Shown here in pieces: positions 1 to 7,745 of a stretch of DNA of 64,000 nucleotides. The first letter of the stretch is position 1. Each line of letters begins with the position of its first letter. A program made the translations under genes and the position numbers. The DNA lies in contig DAITSJ010000020.1 of assembly GCA_036843405.1 (NCBI GenBank), positions 1-64,000 on the forward strand, read 5' to 3'. Below the pieces are notes generated by a model that did no database searches, had not been told where the DNA came from, and saw only the letters and a list, made by a program, of their open reading frames with translations. The stretch is from DGNJ01 sp002388905 (lineage in GTDB: Bacteria; Pseudomonadota; Gammaproteobacteria; Pseudomonadales; Porticoccaceae).

Positions 1-152
1 ACAATACGCTCGGGCCCAAAGCCCGGAACTGTCCACCGAAGCGGGGTAACTCCAGTACCCGGGTCCGAAGATCGGGAATTGATCATTAGGATCGCTTTCG
101 GGCGGCGGTATGTAGCGCCCCCTGTACCATGTTTTAATTCTTTCAAAAACGC
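1..152. other. Window edge without a recognisable gene
   Basis: I see no convincing coding region, RNA gene or repeat here. The stretch lies downstream of the EAL-domain gene and may belong to the same accessory patch. The 22-bp tRNA-Cys 3'-end repeat found at 2717 and 2804 is not present here, so the other boundary of any island lies outside the window. Confidence 0.4.
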
Positions 153-1460
153 TCACAACCCCAACCACTCCTCCAAATCCTCCGCAAACATCGGTCGAGC
201 CAGGTAGAAGCCCTGCCCTACCGTCACGCCCAGTTCCTTGCATTTCTCCAGTTGGGATTCGGTCTCAATCCCCTCGGCGATAGTGACCAGGTCCAGTTGC
301 TCGGCCAGCGTAGAGGCCGCGCCGACGATCGCCCGGCCCCAGGGTTTGTCGAGGTTTTGGATGAAATACTTGTCGATCTTGATAATGTCGATCGGCAGGT
401 CCGCCAGATAAGCCAGGGAGGAGTGTCCTGTGCCGAAATCGTCCACGGCGATCCGGCTGCCCCTCCTGCGCATCTCCGATAGAAGATTGATGGCTCGATT
501 CGGCTGGTCCATGATGCCGGTTTCGGTGATTTCGAAGTGGACATTGCCCATCGGCATATTGGAAAACCGGAAGTGCTCTAGAAGCCGGTCCAGCAACCTG
601 GAAAGCCGAAACAGCGATGGGCTCAGGTTGACAGCCAGTTCACCGTCAAAGCCTTTCAACCGCCAGGTCGTCAGGTCCTGCAGCCCCTGGCTTAGAATGG
701 CCTCCGTCAAAGGCAGCATTAAAGGCGTCTGTTCCACGAACGGCAGAAAATCACCGGGCGGAATTTCGCCAATCGTCGAATGATTCCAGCGGCACAGGGC
801 CTCTACGCCGATGCACTTGTTCGTTTTAAGGTCGACCTGGGGCTGGTATGCCACTCTGATACCGTGCTGGTCTTCCAGCGCGTGCTCCAGGTCGAGCATC
901 AGGCTGAAACGAAAGCGCGACTCCTCATCGGACTTGAGGTCAAAGGTTTCGAAGTTGTACTCTGATTCCCTCGCCTGGTGAGTCGCAAATACCGCGGTGC
1001 GCACCAATTCACTGATCGTTTTGGCGTGGTTCGGGTAATGGCTAATGCCGACAAATGCCTGTACGTGATAAGCAATACCAGCCACCTCGAATGGCTCCCT
1101 CAGCGCCGACAGGCACCCTTGAACGTACTTTTTGACTTGCCGATAGTCACCTCGCGATAAGACGATAGTGAACCGGTTTTGCGTTATGTAATAGAGTTTT
1201 CCCTCCGGCTCAGAAACGCCCTGAAGTGTCCGGCCAATTTGACCGAGCAATGTATCTCTTTCGCCGGGCCCGAAGGTTTTCAGCACAAATTCCACGCCAT
1301 CGATATCCACTACCAGTAAAACCAGAGACTTATCGACACCTTTTTCAATCCAATTGCGCATATCAAAGTAGAAACTATCCCTATTAGGCAGATTCGTTCT
1401 CGAATCTTTAATGCCATCCTCTGGCATATCTCTATGACTGACTGTTGTTGCTGTTGTCAT
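153..1460 (-). CDS. EAL-domain c-di-GMP phosphodiesterase with degenerate GGDEF domain
   Basis: Cytoplasmic two-domain signalling protein of about 435 residues. The first half has a GGDEF-like fold, but where the G-G-D-E-F signature should be it reads T-Q-N-R-F, so cyclase activity is very unlikely. The C-terminal half keeps the EAL catalytic set: V-E-A-L, the N in N-L-S-P, E-I-T-E, D-D-F-G-T-G, I-K-I-D, A-E-G-I-E and a closing Q-G-F. It should therefore hydrolyse c-di-GMP, possibly modulated by the dead domain. There are no transmembrane segments or sensory domain. I chose the ATG at 1460 over the one at 1472 because a GAGG ribosome-binding site sits about 6 bases upstream. The gene stands alone in the accessory patch and looks more AT-rich than the genes beyond 2900. 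Confidence 0.85.
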   Translation of the reverse strand: MTTATTVSHRDMPEDGIKDSRTNLPNRDSFYFDMRNWIEKGVDKSLVLLVVDIDGVEFVLKTFGPGERDTLLGQIGRTLQGVSEPEGKLYYITQNRFTIVLSRGDYRQVKKYVQGCLSALREPFEVAGIAYHVQAFVGISHYPNHAKTISELVRTAVFATHQARESEYNFETFDLKSDEESRFRFSLMLDLEHALEDQHGIRVAYQPQVDLKTNKCIGVEALCRWNHSTIGEIPPGDFLPFVEQTPLMLPLTEAILSQGLQDLTTWRLKGFDGELAVNLSPSLFRLSRLLDRLLEHFRFSNMPMGNVHFEITETGIMDQPNRAINLLSEMRRRGSRIAVDDFGTGHSSLAYLADLPIDIIKIDKYFIQNLDKPWGRAIVGAASTLAEQLDLVTIAEGIETESQLEKCKELGVTVGQGFYLARPMFAEDLEEWLGL

Positions 1461-1532
1461 TCGAGCCCTCATACGTTTTTTGTTGGGGTTTTTAGCGCAA
1501 AGGCTAGAGCGTTATTCAATAAATGCACAAAT

Positions 1533-1991
1533 CTAATCCGTCTCTTCTATTAGCTCGCCGGTTTCGAGCATGAGCATGAACGAATCTTTAAACAGGATGA
1601 AAGCCCCTTTTTCACGGGCGCCCTCGATCTTCTTGGGTCCCGCGTTTGGTCCGCAACATAGATAGATAAGGCCCTGAGTAACGGTTTTGCGAACCTGCAT
1701 ACCGCAATCAGAAGCGATGGCTTCCAGCTCGGCGCGGCGGGGTTTTGGGAAACCGGTGAAAAGCACATCCGGTTTATTGGAAGGAGGTGGTGGCGGCGCC
1801 GGCCTGGGCTCAATCAGCAATGACTCGGCTTTATCCAGGTATTCATTAACTCGATCCTTGCGGAAGGTCCGGAACTTCCTGTCCTCGGTGGAGACCCCTT
1901 CGATATATTTCCCGGATTCCTTCCAGTTCTCCAATCGCCAGGTGCGTTCCTGCCCCCGAGCGTCCGTGTAGCGAAATGCCAGCAAATCCAT
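1533..1991 (-). CDS. Small BRCT-domain protein with WYL-like N-terminal segment
   Basis: Protein of 152 residues. Residues about 75-147 read as a BRCT domain of the kind found at the C-terminus of bacterial DNA ligase LigA: a V-L-F-T-G-F start, a helix with E-L-E-A-I-A, and a conserved G-A..I..F end. Residues 1-53 (F-R-Y-T-D-A-R-G, then F-R-K-D-R) resemble the closing part of a WYL-type ligand-binding fold. A proline-rich linker (about residues 62-72) joins the two halves. BRCT domains bind phosphopeptides or DNA ends, so a role in DNA metabolism or a defence system is possible, but I cannot name a function. The start is well supported by AAGGAG six bases before the ATG. It may be a free-standing cargo gene of the accessory patch. 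Confidence 0.7.
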   Translation of the reverse strand: MDLLAFRYTDARGQERTWRLENWKESGKYIEGVSTEDRKFRTFRKDRVNEYLDKAESLLIEPRPAPPPPPSNKPDVLFTGFPKPRRAELEAIASDCGMQVRKTVTQGLIYLCCGPNAGPKKIEGAREKGAFILFKDSFMLMLETGELIEETD

Positions 1992-2035
1992 GCTGCGCTC
2001 CTTATGCCTATTTCACCCGTGACTGTCTAACCTGT

Positions 2036-2391
2036 CTAATTCTTGCCTTTGGGCCTTAGGCCCGCCGCCGATTCCTTAAGCGCATTGGTCAGGCGTGATA
2101 CGGACGCCTGGTCCTCCTCAGAGAGGGCCCGGTAGTTATCCAGGACAGCCCTTTCTCGCGGATCGAGTCCCTCTTCCTTGCTCGGCGTCCGCTGCCCGGT
2201 TAAATCCATAAAGCACATCCACGCCGATCGACGCCACGGCCGACAAGCAGGTCGAATCTGGATGCCGCTGGTCTTTTTCATATTTGATCTGAGTATTTCG
2301 ATTGACTCCGCCTATGTCCCCAAAAGACTCCTGATTGGGCCCATGTCGGCCTCTTTCTTTTGGAATTCTCTCTCCGACCGACCGAACTCAT
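2036..2391 (-). pseudogene. Frameshifted XRE-family (Cro/C1-type) repressor
   Basis: The pieces of a HTH_XRE repressor are spread over three frames. From ATG 2391 one frame gives M-S-S-V-G. The next frame continues V-G-E-R-I-P-K-E-R...N-Q-E-S-F-G-D-I-G-G-V-N-R-N-T-Q-I-K-Y-E-K, a typical helix-turn-helix, up to G-V-D-V-L-Y. A third frame then gives L-T-G-Q-R-T-P-S and a C-terminal tail ending at 2036. The first shift is explained by a tandem GGTC duplication: removing one copy restores the reading frame. The second needs one base removed after the V-L-Y codons (near 2207). Repressors ending in V-L-Y-x-L-T-G-Q-R are common in prophages and integrative elements. Either the gene is dead or these are sequencing errors; two independent lesions favour decay. 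Confidence 0.75.
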
Positions 2392-2424
2392 TTGTGTGCA
2401 ACACCTGTTGATATGCGCATTTTC

Positions 2425-2432
2425 GTGTACAC
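2425..2432. promoter_or_regulatory. Short palindrome upstream of XRE pseudogene
   Basis: GTGTACAC is a perfect 8-bp palindrome 34 bases upstream of the broken repressor start, next to a TATAGT hexamer on the minus strand. It could be the repressor's old operator. It is short and could be chance. Confidence 0.25.
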
Positions 2433-2578
2433 ACTATACCCATATGAACACAATTGAACGATTTTAGAACTATGCCCCATTTGCTAACCCTTGAGCAAGC
2501 CCGGCTCTTCATCATTAACGGGGGACACCGGCATTCATTAAACTGATTTTGCGACGACCGGTTTAATGGAGAATACCG

Positions 2579-2716
2579 ATGTCCCACGCAGGAATGGTTT
2601 TAGGCATACCCGGCCTGGAGATCGAACGGGTAAAGCGCCGCCGAGGTATTGAGGTATGGGTGAAACCTTACCGCAGACCGCCCTGTCGGCACTGCCACGG
2701 CCAGGATTTAAGGTAA
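2579..2716 (+). mobile_element. ISL3-family transposase N-terminal remnant
   Basis: A 45-codon frame from ATG 2579 gives L-G-I-P-G-L-E-I-E-R-V followed by R-R-R-G-I-E-V-W-V-K-P and the start of a zinc ribbon, C-R-H-C. This is the N-terminus expected of ISL3-family transposases, which normally exceed 400 residues. Similarity stops around 2713 and the frame closes at 2716, exactly where a copy of the tRNA-Cys 3' end begins. It is therefore a truncated, inactive insertion-sequence fragment. No terminal inverted repeats are recognisable nearby. Identification rests on the motif pattern only. Confidence 0.65.
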
Positions 2717-2738
2717 TGGAGGCGCGGGTCGGAATCGA
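2717..2738 (-). repeat. Partial duplicate of tRNA-Cys 3' end (att-like repeat)
   Basis: These 22 bases are identical to 2804-2825, the 3' end (T arm, acceptor strand and CCA) of the intact tRNA-Cys, in the same orientation and 87 bp away. The match ends abruptly at 2739. Duplicated tRNA 3' ends are the usual scar of site-specific integration by tyrosine recombinases. No integrase gene is present in the window, so this would be a remnant. Confidence 0.7.
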
Positions 2739-2803
2739 TCGGGTCGGCCTACCGACGGCGTGGCCGGAGTTTCCGCTCCTTTATAAAGGCTGAAGTAAGG
2801 AAT

Positions 2804-2877
2804 TGGAGGCGCGGGTCGGAATCGAACCGGCGTATACGGAGTTGCAGTCCGCTGCATAACCACTCTGCCACCGCGCC
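2804..2877 (-). tRNA. tRNA-Cys (anticodon GCA)
   Basis: Read on the minus strand, the 74-base sequence folds as a tRNA. The acceptor strands GGCGCGG and CCGCGCC pair fully, the T-loop is GGTTCGATTCC-like, the anticodon loop is CTGCAAC giving GCA, and CCA is encoded at the 3' end. It lies downstream of pgsA, as in the enterobacterial uvrY-uvrC-pgsA-glyW-cysT-leuZ array. The glycine and leucine tRNAs of that array are not seen here. Confidence 0.95.
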
Positions 2878-2959
2878 TTGTCGGAAAGACTGCCAGGCCC
2901 TGTCGGGCCGCCGTCCCTACCGGGTGGGAGTGGGTATTCTATGGATTACGGGGCCGGAA

Positions 2960-3517
2960 TCAAGTCTCCTTTTTCAATTCCGGCCATGCGGCCGCCAGAT
3001 AAATGCACATGGACCAGAGTGTCAGGCCGGCGGCCACGTAGAGAAGCGCCACTCCCACGGCGTCCAGGAGGGGATATTTTTCGGGGTTGATGAGCAGCAG
3101 CGCGACGATGGCGATCATCTGTACCGTGGTCTTGACCTTGCCCAGGTAGGACACCGCAACACTGGTACGCTTGCCCATTTCCGCCATCCACTCGCGCAGG
3201 GCAGACACGACGATCTCGCGGCCGATAATCACCATGGTGGCCACGGCGAAGAGTACGCTCGGGTGGGTTTCCAGGAGCATGATCAGCGCCACGGCGACGA
3301 TCAGTTTGTCCGCAACCGGGTCGAGAAAGGCGCCGAAGGGAGTCATCTGGTCGAGCCGCCGGGCCAGGTAGCCGTCGAACCAGTCGGTGAGGGCCGCCAG
3401 GCCAAAGACGGCCGCGCTGACCGGGTGGCGCCACTCCCAGGGCAGGTAGAACACCAGCGCCAGTAGCGGTATGAGCAGGATACGCAGTAGGGTCAGAAGA
3501 TTGGGCAGGTTCCACAT
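2960..3517 (-). CDS. pgsA: CDP-diacylglycerol-glycerol-3-phosphate 3-phosphatidyltransferase
   Basis: Inner-membrane enzyme that makes phosphatidylglycerophosphate, the committed precursor of phosphatidylglycerol and cardiolipin, from CDP-diacylglycerol and glycerol-3-phosphate. The 185-residue protein has the full CDP-alcohol phosphotransferase motif D-G-x2-A-R-x8-G-x3-D-x3-D near residues 48-70, and several hydrophobic helices starting at the very N-terminus (N-L-P-N-L-L-T-L-L-R). The length matches the family. It lies 33 bp downstream of uvrC on the same strand and upstream of tRNA-Cys, the classic neighbourhood, so it is probably co-transcribed with uvrC. Confidence 0.96.
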   Translation of the reverse strand: MWNLPNLLTLLRILLIPLLALVFYLPWEWRHPVSAAVFGLAALTDWFDGYLARRLDQMTPFGAFLDPVADKLIVAVALIMLLETHPSVLFAVATMVIIGREIVVSALREWMAEMGKRTSVAVSYLGKVKTTVQMIAIVALLLINPEKYPLLDAVGVALLYVAAGLTLWSMCIYLAAAWPELKKET

Positions 3518-3550
3518 AACTGGCCGACGATCAGGGACAAAGGCAGGAAC

Positions 3551-5374
3551 TTACTCGTTGTGAAGGGTGCTGTAAATAGTCTCGGCGACCTTGCGACTGA
3601 TTCCCGGCACTTTCATCAGTTCATTGACGCCGGCCTTTTCCACTTCCGCGACTCCCCCGAAAAATCGCAGCAGGTCCCGCCGGCGCTTGGGCCCCACGCC
3701 CTCGATCCCCTCCAGGGGCGATTCGCGCCGCTTTTTGCCCCGGCGCTGGCGGTGGCCGGTAATGGCGAAGCGGTGCGCCTCGTCACGTACCTGCTGAATC
3801 AGGTGAAGAACCGGGGAATCCACCTTGAGGATGCGCTCGCCCTCTTCGGTGGCGAGCAGGAGGGTTTCCATGCCCGGCTTGCGGGCCGCACCCTTGGCAA
3901 CGCCGATCACCTGCACACCGGACACCGCCAGTTCGCTGAGCACGGCAACGGCCTGGCGCAACTGGCCCTTGCCGCCGTCGATCAGGAGAATATCGGGCAT
4001 CCTGGCCTCGCCGCGCTTGAGGCGGGTAAAGCGCCGGGTCAGTGCCTGGGCCATGGCGGCGTAATCGTCGCCGGCGGCCACGCCCTCGATATTGAACCGG
4101 CGGTAGTCGGTCTTGATCGGCCCCTCGGGCCCGAACACCACGCAGGAAGCCACGGTGGCTTCGCCGCTGCTGTGACTGATGTCGAAACATTCGAGCCTTT
4201 CCGGCACGGCTTCCATGTCAAGATGATCGCGCAGGGCCTCCAGGCGGCGCTGGATATTCTGCCGGGATGCCAGGCGGCTGGCCAGGTTCTGCGCGGCGGT
4301 GCGCTCGGCCAGTTCCCGCCATCGGGCCCGGGTGCCCCGGACATTGGGCTTGACGTCGATCCTGCGCTCCAGCAGCTTGGCCATGGCGGCGGTCAGCAAC
4401 TGAGCCTCTTCGGCGGAGACCCCCGCCACGATCTCCCGGGGTGGGTCGGTAACCCCGCCGCCCTTCAGGTAATACTGGGAAAGGAATTCGCCGAGCACGC
4501 CGAAGTCCTCTTCCTCGAGGGGAACACGGGGGTAAAAGCTGCGGCTGCCGAGAATCCTGCCCTGGCGGATACAGAGCATATGGACGCAAGCCCGGTCCCC
4601 GGACACCGCGGCGGCAATGACGTCGACATTGCCCCGGCCGGCCTCGATCACCTGCTCGGACTGCATCTGGCGCAGGGCGACGATGCGGTCCCGCAACTCC
4701 GCCGCAGCCTCGAAATCCAGGCTGGCGGAGGCTTTGTCCATATCGGTTTCCAGTTCCCGGATAATGCGGTCATTGCGACCCTCCAGAAACAACCGGGTGT
4801 GGCGCACGTCCCGGGCGTACTCATCCTCTGAAATCAGGCCGACACAGGGGCCGGTGCAGCGCTTGATCTGGTACTGGAGACAGGGCCGGGAGCGGTTGCG
4901 GAAAAAACTGTCCCGGCACTGGCGTACCTTGAAGGTCTTCTGCAGGAAGGCCATGTTGTCGCGTACCGCGTTGGCGTTGGGAAAGGGCCCGAAATAGTGC
5001 CCCTTCCTGCGCTTGGCTCCACGGTGAAAGGCCAGGCGCGGATAAGGTTCGCCGTCGGAGAGAAAGACATAAGGGTACGACTTGTCATCCCGGAGCAGCA
5101 CGTTGTAAGGGGGGCGGTACTGCTTGATCAGGTTCTGTTCGAGTATCAGGGCCTCGGCCTCGGAGGCGGTGACGGTGACCTGAATATCGCGAATGCGGGC
5201 CACCATGGCGGCGGTTTTGGGCGCCTGGCCCGATTTGCGGAAATAACTGGCGACCCGCTTGCGCAGGTTCTTGGCCTTACCCACGTAAAGCACCGAGCCC
5301 TGTTCATCGAGCATCTGGTAGACGCCGGGACGGTAAGTCAGGGTTTTGAGAAAGGCGGAAATGTCGAGCGTCAT
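3551..5374 (-). CDS. uvrC: UvrABC excinuclease subunit C
   Basis: Nuclease subunit of nucleotide excision repair; it makes both the 3' and 5' cuts around a lesion presented by UvrB. The 607-residue length is typical. The N-terminal GIY-YIG nuclease (about residues 15-95) shows P-G-V-Y and L-Y-V-G-K-A-K-N-L. A UVR motif, the UvrB contact, lies near 200-235. The C-terminal RNase H-like nuclease keeps E-C-F-D-I-S-H and L-I-D-G-G-K-G-Q-L, and a helix-hairpin-helix pair (G-I-E-G-V-G-P-K, K-V-P-G-I-S) closes the protein. It starts 4 bp after the gacA stop and is probably translated from the same message. Confidence 0.97.
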   Translation of the reverse strand: MTLDISAFLKTLTYRPGVYQMLDEQGSVLYVGKAKNLRKRVASYFRKSGQAPKTAAMVARIRDIQVTVTASEAEALILEQNLIKQYRPPYNVLLRDDKSYPYVFLSDGEPYPRLAFHRGAKRRKGHYFGPFPNANAVRDNMAFLQKTFKVRQCRDSFFRNRSRPCLQYQIKRCTGPCVGLISEDEYARDVRHTRLFLEGRNDRIIRELETDMDKASASLDFEAAAELRDRIVALRQMQSEQVIEAGRGNVDVIAAAVSGDRACVHMLCIRQGRILGSRSFYPRVPLEEEDFGVLGEFLSQYYLKGGGVTDPPREIVAGVSAEEAQLLTAAMAKLLERRIDVKPNVRGTRARWRELAERTAAQNLASRLASRQNIQRRLEALRDHLDMEAVPERLECFDISHSSGEATVASCVVFGPEGPIKTDYRRFNIEGVAAGDDYAAMAQALTRRFTRLKRGEARMPDILLIDGGKGQLRQAVAVLSELAVSGVQVIGVAKGAARKPGMETLLLATEEGERILKVDSPVLHLIQQVRDEAHRFAITGHRQRRGKKRRESPLEGIEGVGPKRRRDLLRFFGGVAEVEKAGVNELMKVPGISRKVAETIYSTLHNE

Positions 5375-5378
5375 CGCG

Positions 5379-6068
5379 TCAGAGAACTTCTCCCGGGTCG
5401 ACCAACCCGTATTTGACAGCAGTCAGGGTCAGTTCGACATCGTTGCGGACGCCAAGTTTATCGTAGATGCGGTATTTGTAGGTATTGATGGTCTTGGGGC
5501 TGATATTGAGGATGGCCGCCACTTCCGCGGCCCGGTGACCGCTGGTGATCATCTGGGCGATCTGCAACTCCCGCTGGGAAAGATTGGCCATGGGCGACGG
5601 TTCCTGGCCCGGACTCAGGCCGTGGACCACCATCTGCTGGGCAATGGAGGGGCTGACGTAAATCCGGCCCCTGAGCACACACTCGATGGCCTCGCTGATT
5701 TCCTCGCAATCGGCATTCTTGGTGATGTATCCAGCCGCGCCCGCCTTGAGCATGCGGTGGGGATAGATGTCGTCGGTAATGGCGCTGATAACGATCACCT
5801 TGACCCCGGGGTGACTCTGGAGAATCCGCCGGGTGGCTTCAAGGCCCCCGATACCGGGCATGCGCAGGTCCATAAGGACGATATCCGGTTCCAGGGCCCG
5901 CACTTTCTGGAGCGCTTCCTCACCGCTCGCCGCCTGGCCCACAACCATCGCGCGGTCGACCTCCTCGAGCATGCCGCATATTCCCAGGCGAATGAGGTCG
6001 TGGTCATCGACAACGATGACCTTGGCTGTCTCGCCCTTCCCCGGGGCCGGTTGTTCTGCCGTTATCAA
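5379..6068 (-). CDS. gacA: GacA/UvrY-type response regulator
   Basis: NarL/FixJ-family regulator, the partner of the GacS/BarA sensor kinase that drives small RNAs counteracting CsrA/RsmA. The receiver domain shows V-D-D-H-D-L-I-R, the phospho-acceptor D in L-M-D-L-R-M-P-G and the K in Y-I-T-K-N. The C-terminal LuxR-type HTH carries L-S-Q-R-E-L-Q-I-A and K-T-I-N-T-Y-K-Y-R-I-Y-D-K-L. The frame is open further upstream, but that part reads as alkB in another frame. The best start is TTG 6068, overlapping the alkB stop as TTGA, giving about 229 residues with a short extra N-terminus. A gacA-uvrC pair is standard; the kinase gene is not in the window. Confidence 0.9.
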   Translation of the reverse strand: MITAEQPAPGKGETAKVIVVDDHDLIRLGICGMLEEVDRAMVVGQAASGEEALQKVRALEPDIVLMDLRMPGIGGLEATRRILQSHPGVKVIVISAITDDIYPHRMLKAGAAGYITKNADCEEISEAIECVLRGRIYVSPSIAQQMVVHGLSPGQEPSPMANLSQRELQIAQMITSGHRAAEVAAILNISPKTINTYKYRIYDKLGVRNDVELTLTAVKYGLVDPGEVL

Positions 6069-6706
6069 GGTTTCTGCCCGCCGCTGTTGTCTGTCTTGTT
6101 GTTTGGACGCGGTTCCACACGCCGGAACGTGATGTTGATCCGTTCTCCCTGGACACCCCGCTCCTTGGGCACACGATGCTGCCAATTGTGCTGTATGGCA
6201 CCGCTCATAAGCAATAGCGAGCCGTGGCCCAACACCAGTTTGCAGGGCCCGGCGCGCCGCTGTCGGTGACGCAGTTCAAAACGACGGCTACAACCCAGGC
6301 TCACCGAGGCAACCTGGGGCCTTCGTCCCAGTTCGGGCTCGTCGTCGCTGTGCCAGTCGACGCTGTCTCGCCCGTCCCTGTAGAGATTTAGCAAAGCGCT
6401 GTTGAAACGCTCCCCGGTACTCTCCTCCACCCGGGCCTTTAAGCACCGGAGGACCGGCAACCAGGGCTGTGTGGCGAGAGCCACACCGGAATAGCTGTAA
6501 TCGGCACCGGCATCGCCGTACCAGGCATTGAGCCGGGGCACGGGTATACACCGGCCGGCGATACGGATATGGCTCTGCTGCCAATTGACTGTTTCCCGCA
6601 ACTCGGCCATCAGCCGGTCCGCCTCCCCGGCGCCGAGCCAGTGCGGCCAGTACCGAAGTGCGCCGCCGTCGAGATCGATGGTTTCGTCCGCCCCGAAATC
6701 CAGCAT
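6065..6706 (-). CDS. alkB: AlkB-like alpha-ketoglutarate-dependent dioxygenase
   Basis: Fe(II)/2-oxoglutarate dioxygenase of the AlkB/ALKBH2-like group, expected to remove alkyl groups from 1-methyladenine or 3-methylcytosine in DNA. The iron ligands are visible: H and D in W-H-S-D-D-E-P-E-L-G, and the later H in H-N-W-Q-H-R-V-P. The 2-oxoglutarate-binding R follows in R-I-N-I-T-F-R. The substrate-side segment P-R-L-N-A-W-Y-G-D is also typical. At 213 residues it is full length. It starts 11 bp after murB and its stop overlaps the probable gacA start, so it sits inside a run with gacA and uvrC, which suits a repair role. Confidence 0.88.
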   Translation of the reverse strand: MLDFGADETIDLDGGALRYWPHWLGAGEADRLMAELRETVNWQQSHIRIAGRCIPVPRLNAWYGDAGADYSYSGVALATQPWLPVLRCLKARVEESTGERFNSALLNLYRDGRDSVDWHSDDEPELGRRPQVASVSLGCSRRFELRHRQRRAGPCKLVLGHGSLLLMSGAIQHNWQHRVPKERGVQGERINITFRRVEPRPNNKTDNSGGQKP

Positions 6707-6717
6707 GGCCTACGCTC

Positions 6718-7743
6718 TCAACCCGGTTCCGCAGCCCCGAGGATACGGGGCTCGATTTCCAGGGCGATACCGAACCGGCGCCGCACGTCGCCGGCAATTT
6801 CCCGGGCCAGGCCCAGGAGTTCTTCCCCACTGGCACCGCCGTAGTTGATCAGCACCAGGGCCTGGCGGTCATGAACACCCACCGATCCCTGCCGTCTGCC
6901 CTTCCAGCCGGCCTTCTCGATCAGCCAGGCGGCGGGGATTTTGCCGCCTTCGGCCAGCGGATACCAGGGCATGTCCGGATACTTATCCCGGAGCCGTTGC
7001 AGCGATTCGCTGTCGACAACAGGGTTTTTAAAAAAACTGCCGGCATTGGCCAGCCGGGCAGGGTCGGGAAGCTTGGCCCGGCGCAGGCGACACACGGCTT
7101 CGCTGAGCGCCACGGGCGAAGGGTTGGCACAGTCGGCCAGTGCGCGATTCAGCTCGGGATAATCCAGGCGCAGGCGCGGTATCCGGGACAGGGACAGCGT
7201 GATGGCGGTGATCACCAGCCGGCCGGCCAGCTCGCCCTTGAAAACGCTGTCCCGGTAACCGAAGCGACAGTCCGAGGCGGACATCCGCACGGTTTCGCCG
7301 CTGTCGACAGCCACTGCCTGCAGGGAAACGAAATGATCGCTCAGCTCGACACCGTAGGCGCCGATGTTCTGGATGGGCGCCGCCCCCGCACAGCCCGGTA
7401 TCAGGGACAGGTTTTCCAGGCCATACCAGCCCCGGTCCAGGGTGGTTTGCACCAGATCGGGCCAGTTCTCGCCGGCGGCTATGCGCACCTGGACCTGATC
7501 GCCGTCGTCGGCGAGAAGTTCGATACCGGCGAGCCCCATGCGCACCACAAGGCCCGGAATATCGCCGGCCAATACCACATTGCTGCCCCCGCCCAGGACC
7601 GTGACCGGCAGATTCCCGCCCCGGGCAAAGGACAGGGCCTCGCGAAGGTGTTCTTCGCGGCCTACCTCACAGAAGTATTCCGCACGCCCCGGGAGGGCCA
7701 GGGTATTGAACCCTGCGAGGGGCACTTCCCGGCGAATATCCAT
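6718..7743 (-). CDS. murB: UDP-N-acetylenolpyruvoylglucosamine reductase
   Basis: FAD enzyme that reduces UDP-GlcNAc-enolpyruvate to UDP-MurNAc with NADPH, the second committed step of peptidoglycan precursor synthesis in the cytoplasm. The 341-residue product has the FAD-binding segment V-L-G-G-G-S-N-V-V near residues 48-56, I-P-G-C-A-G-A-A-P-I-Q-N-I-G-A-Y-G, and the catalytic serine region N-A-G-S-F-F-K-N-P. The frame is open well upstream into the phosphatase gene, but the family N-terminus (N-T-L-A-L-P) fixes the start at ATG 7743. It lies 2 bp downstream of the phosphatase gene, an order also seen in Pseudomonas. Confidence 0.96.
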   Translation of the reverse strand: MDIRREVPLAGFNTLALPGRAEYFCEVGREEHLREALSFARGGNLPVTVLGGGSNVVLAGDIPGLVVRMGLAGIELLADDGDQVQVRIAAGENWPDLVQTTLDRGWYGLENLSLIPGCAGAAPIQNIGAYGVELSDHFVSLQAVAVDSGETVRMSASDCRFGYRDSVFKGELAGRLVITAITLSLSRIPRLRLDYPELNRALADCANPSPVALSEAVCRLRRAKLPDPARLANAGSFFKNPVVDSESLQRLRDKYPDMPWYPLAEGGKIPAAWLIEKAGWKGRRQGSVGVHDRQALVLINYGGASGEELLGLAREIAGDVRRRFGIALEIEPRILGAAEPG

Positions 7744-7745
7744 GA

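Noticed and set aside
2312..2587. 91-codon minus-strand frame overlapping the XRE region
   Set aside because: It includes one of the broken repressor's frames for a short stretch but otherwise has no protein-like pattern; the repressor reading explains the region better.
3560..4831. 423-codon plus-strand frame opposite uvrC
   Set aside because: Composition typical of an antisense shadow; uvrC is complete on the other strand.
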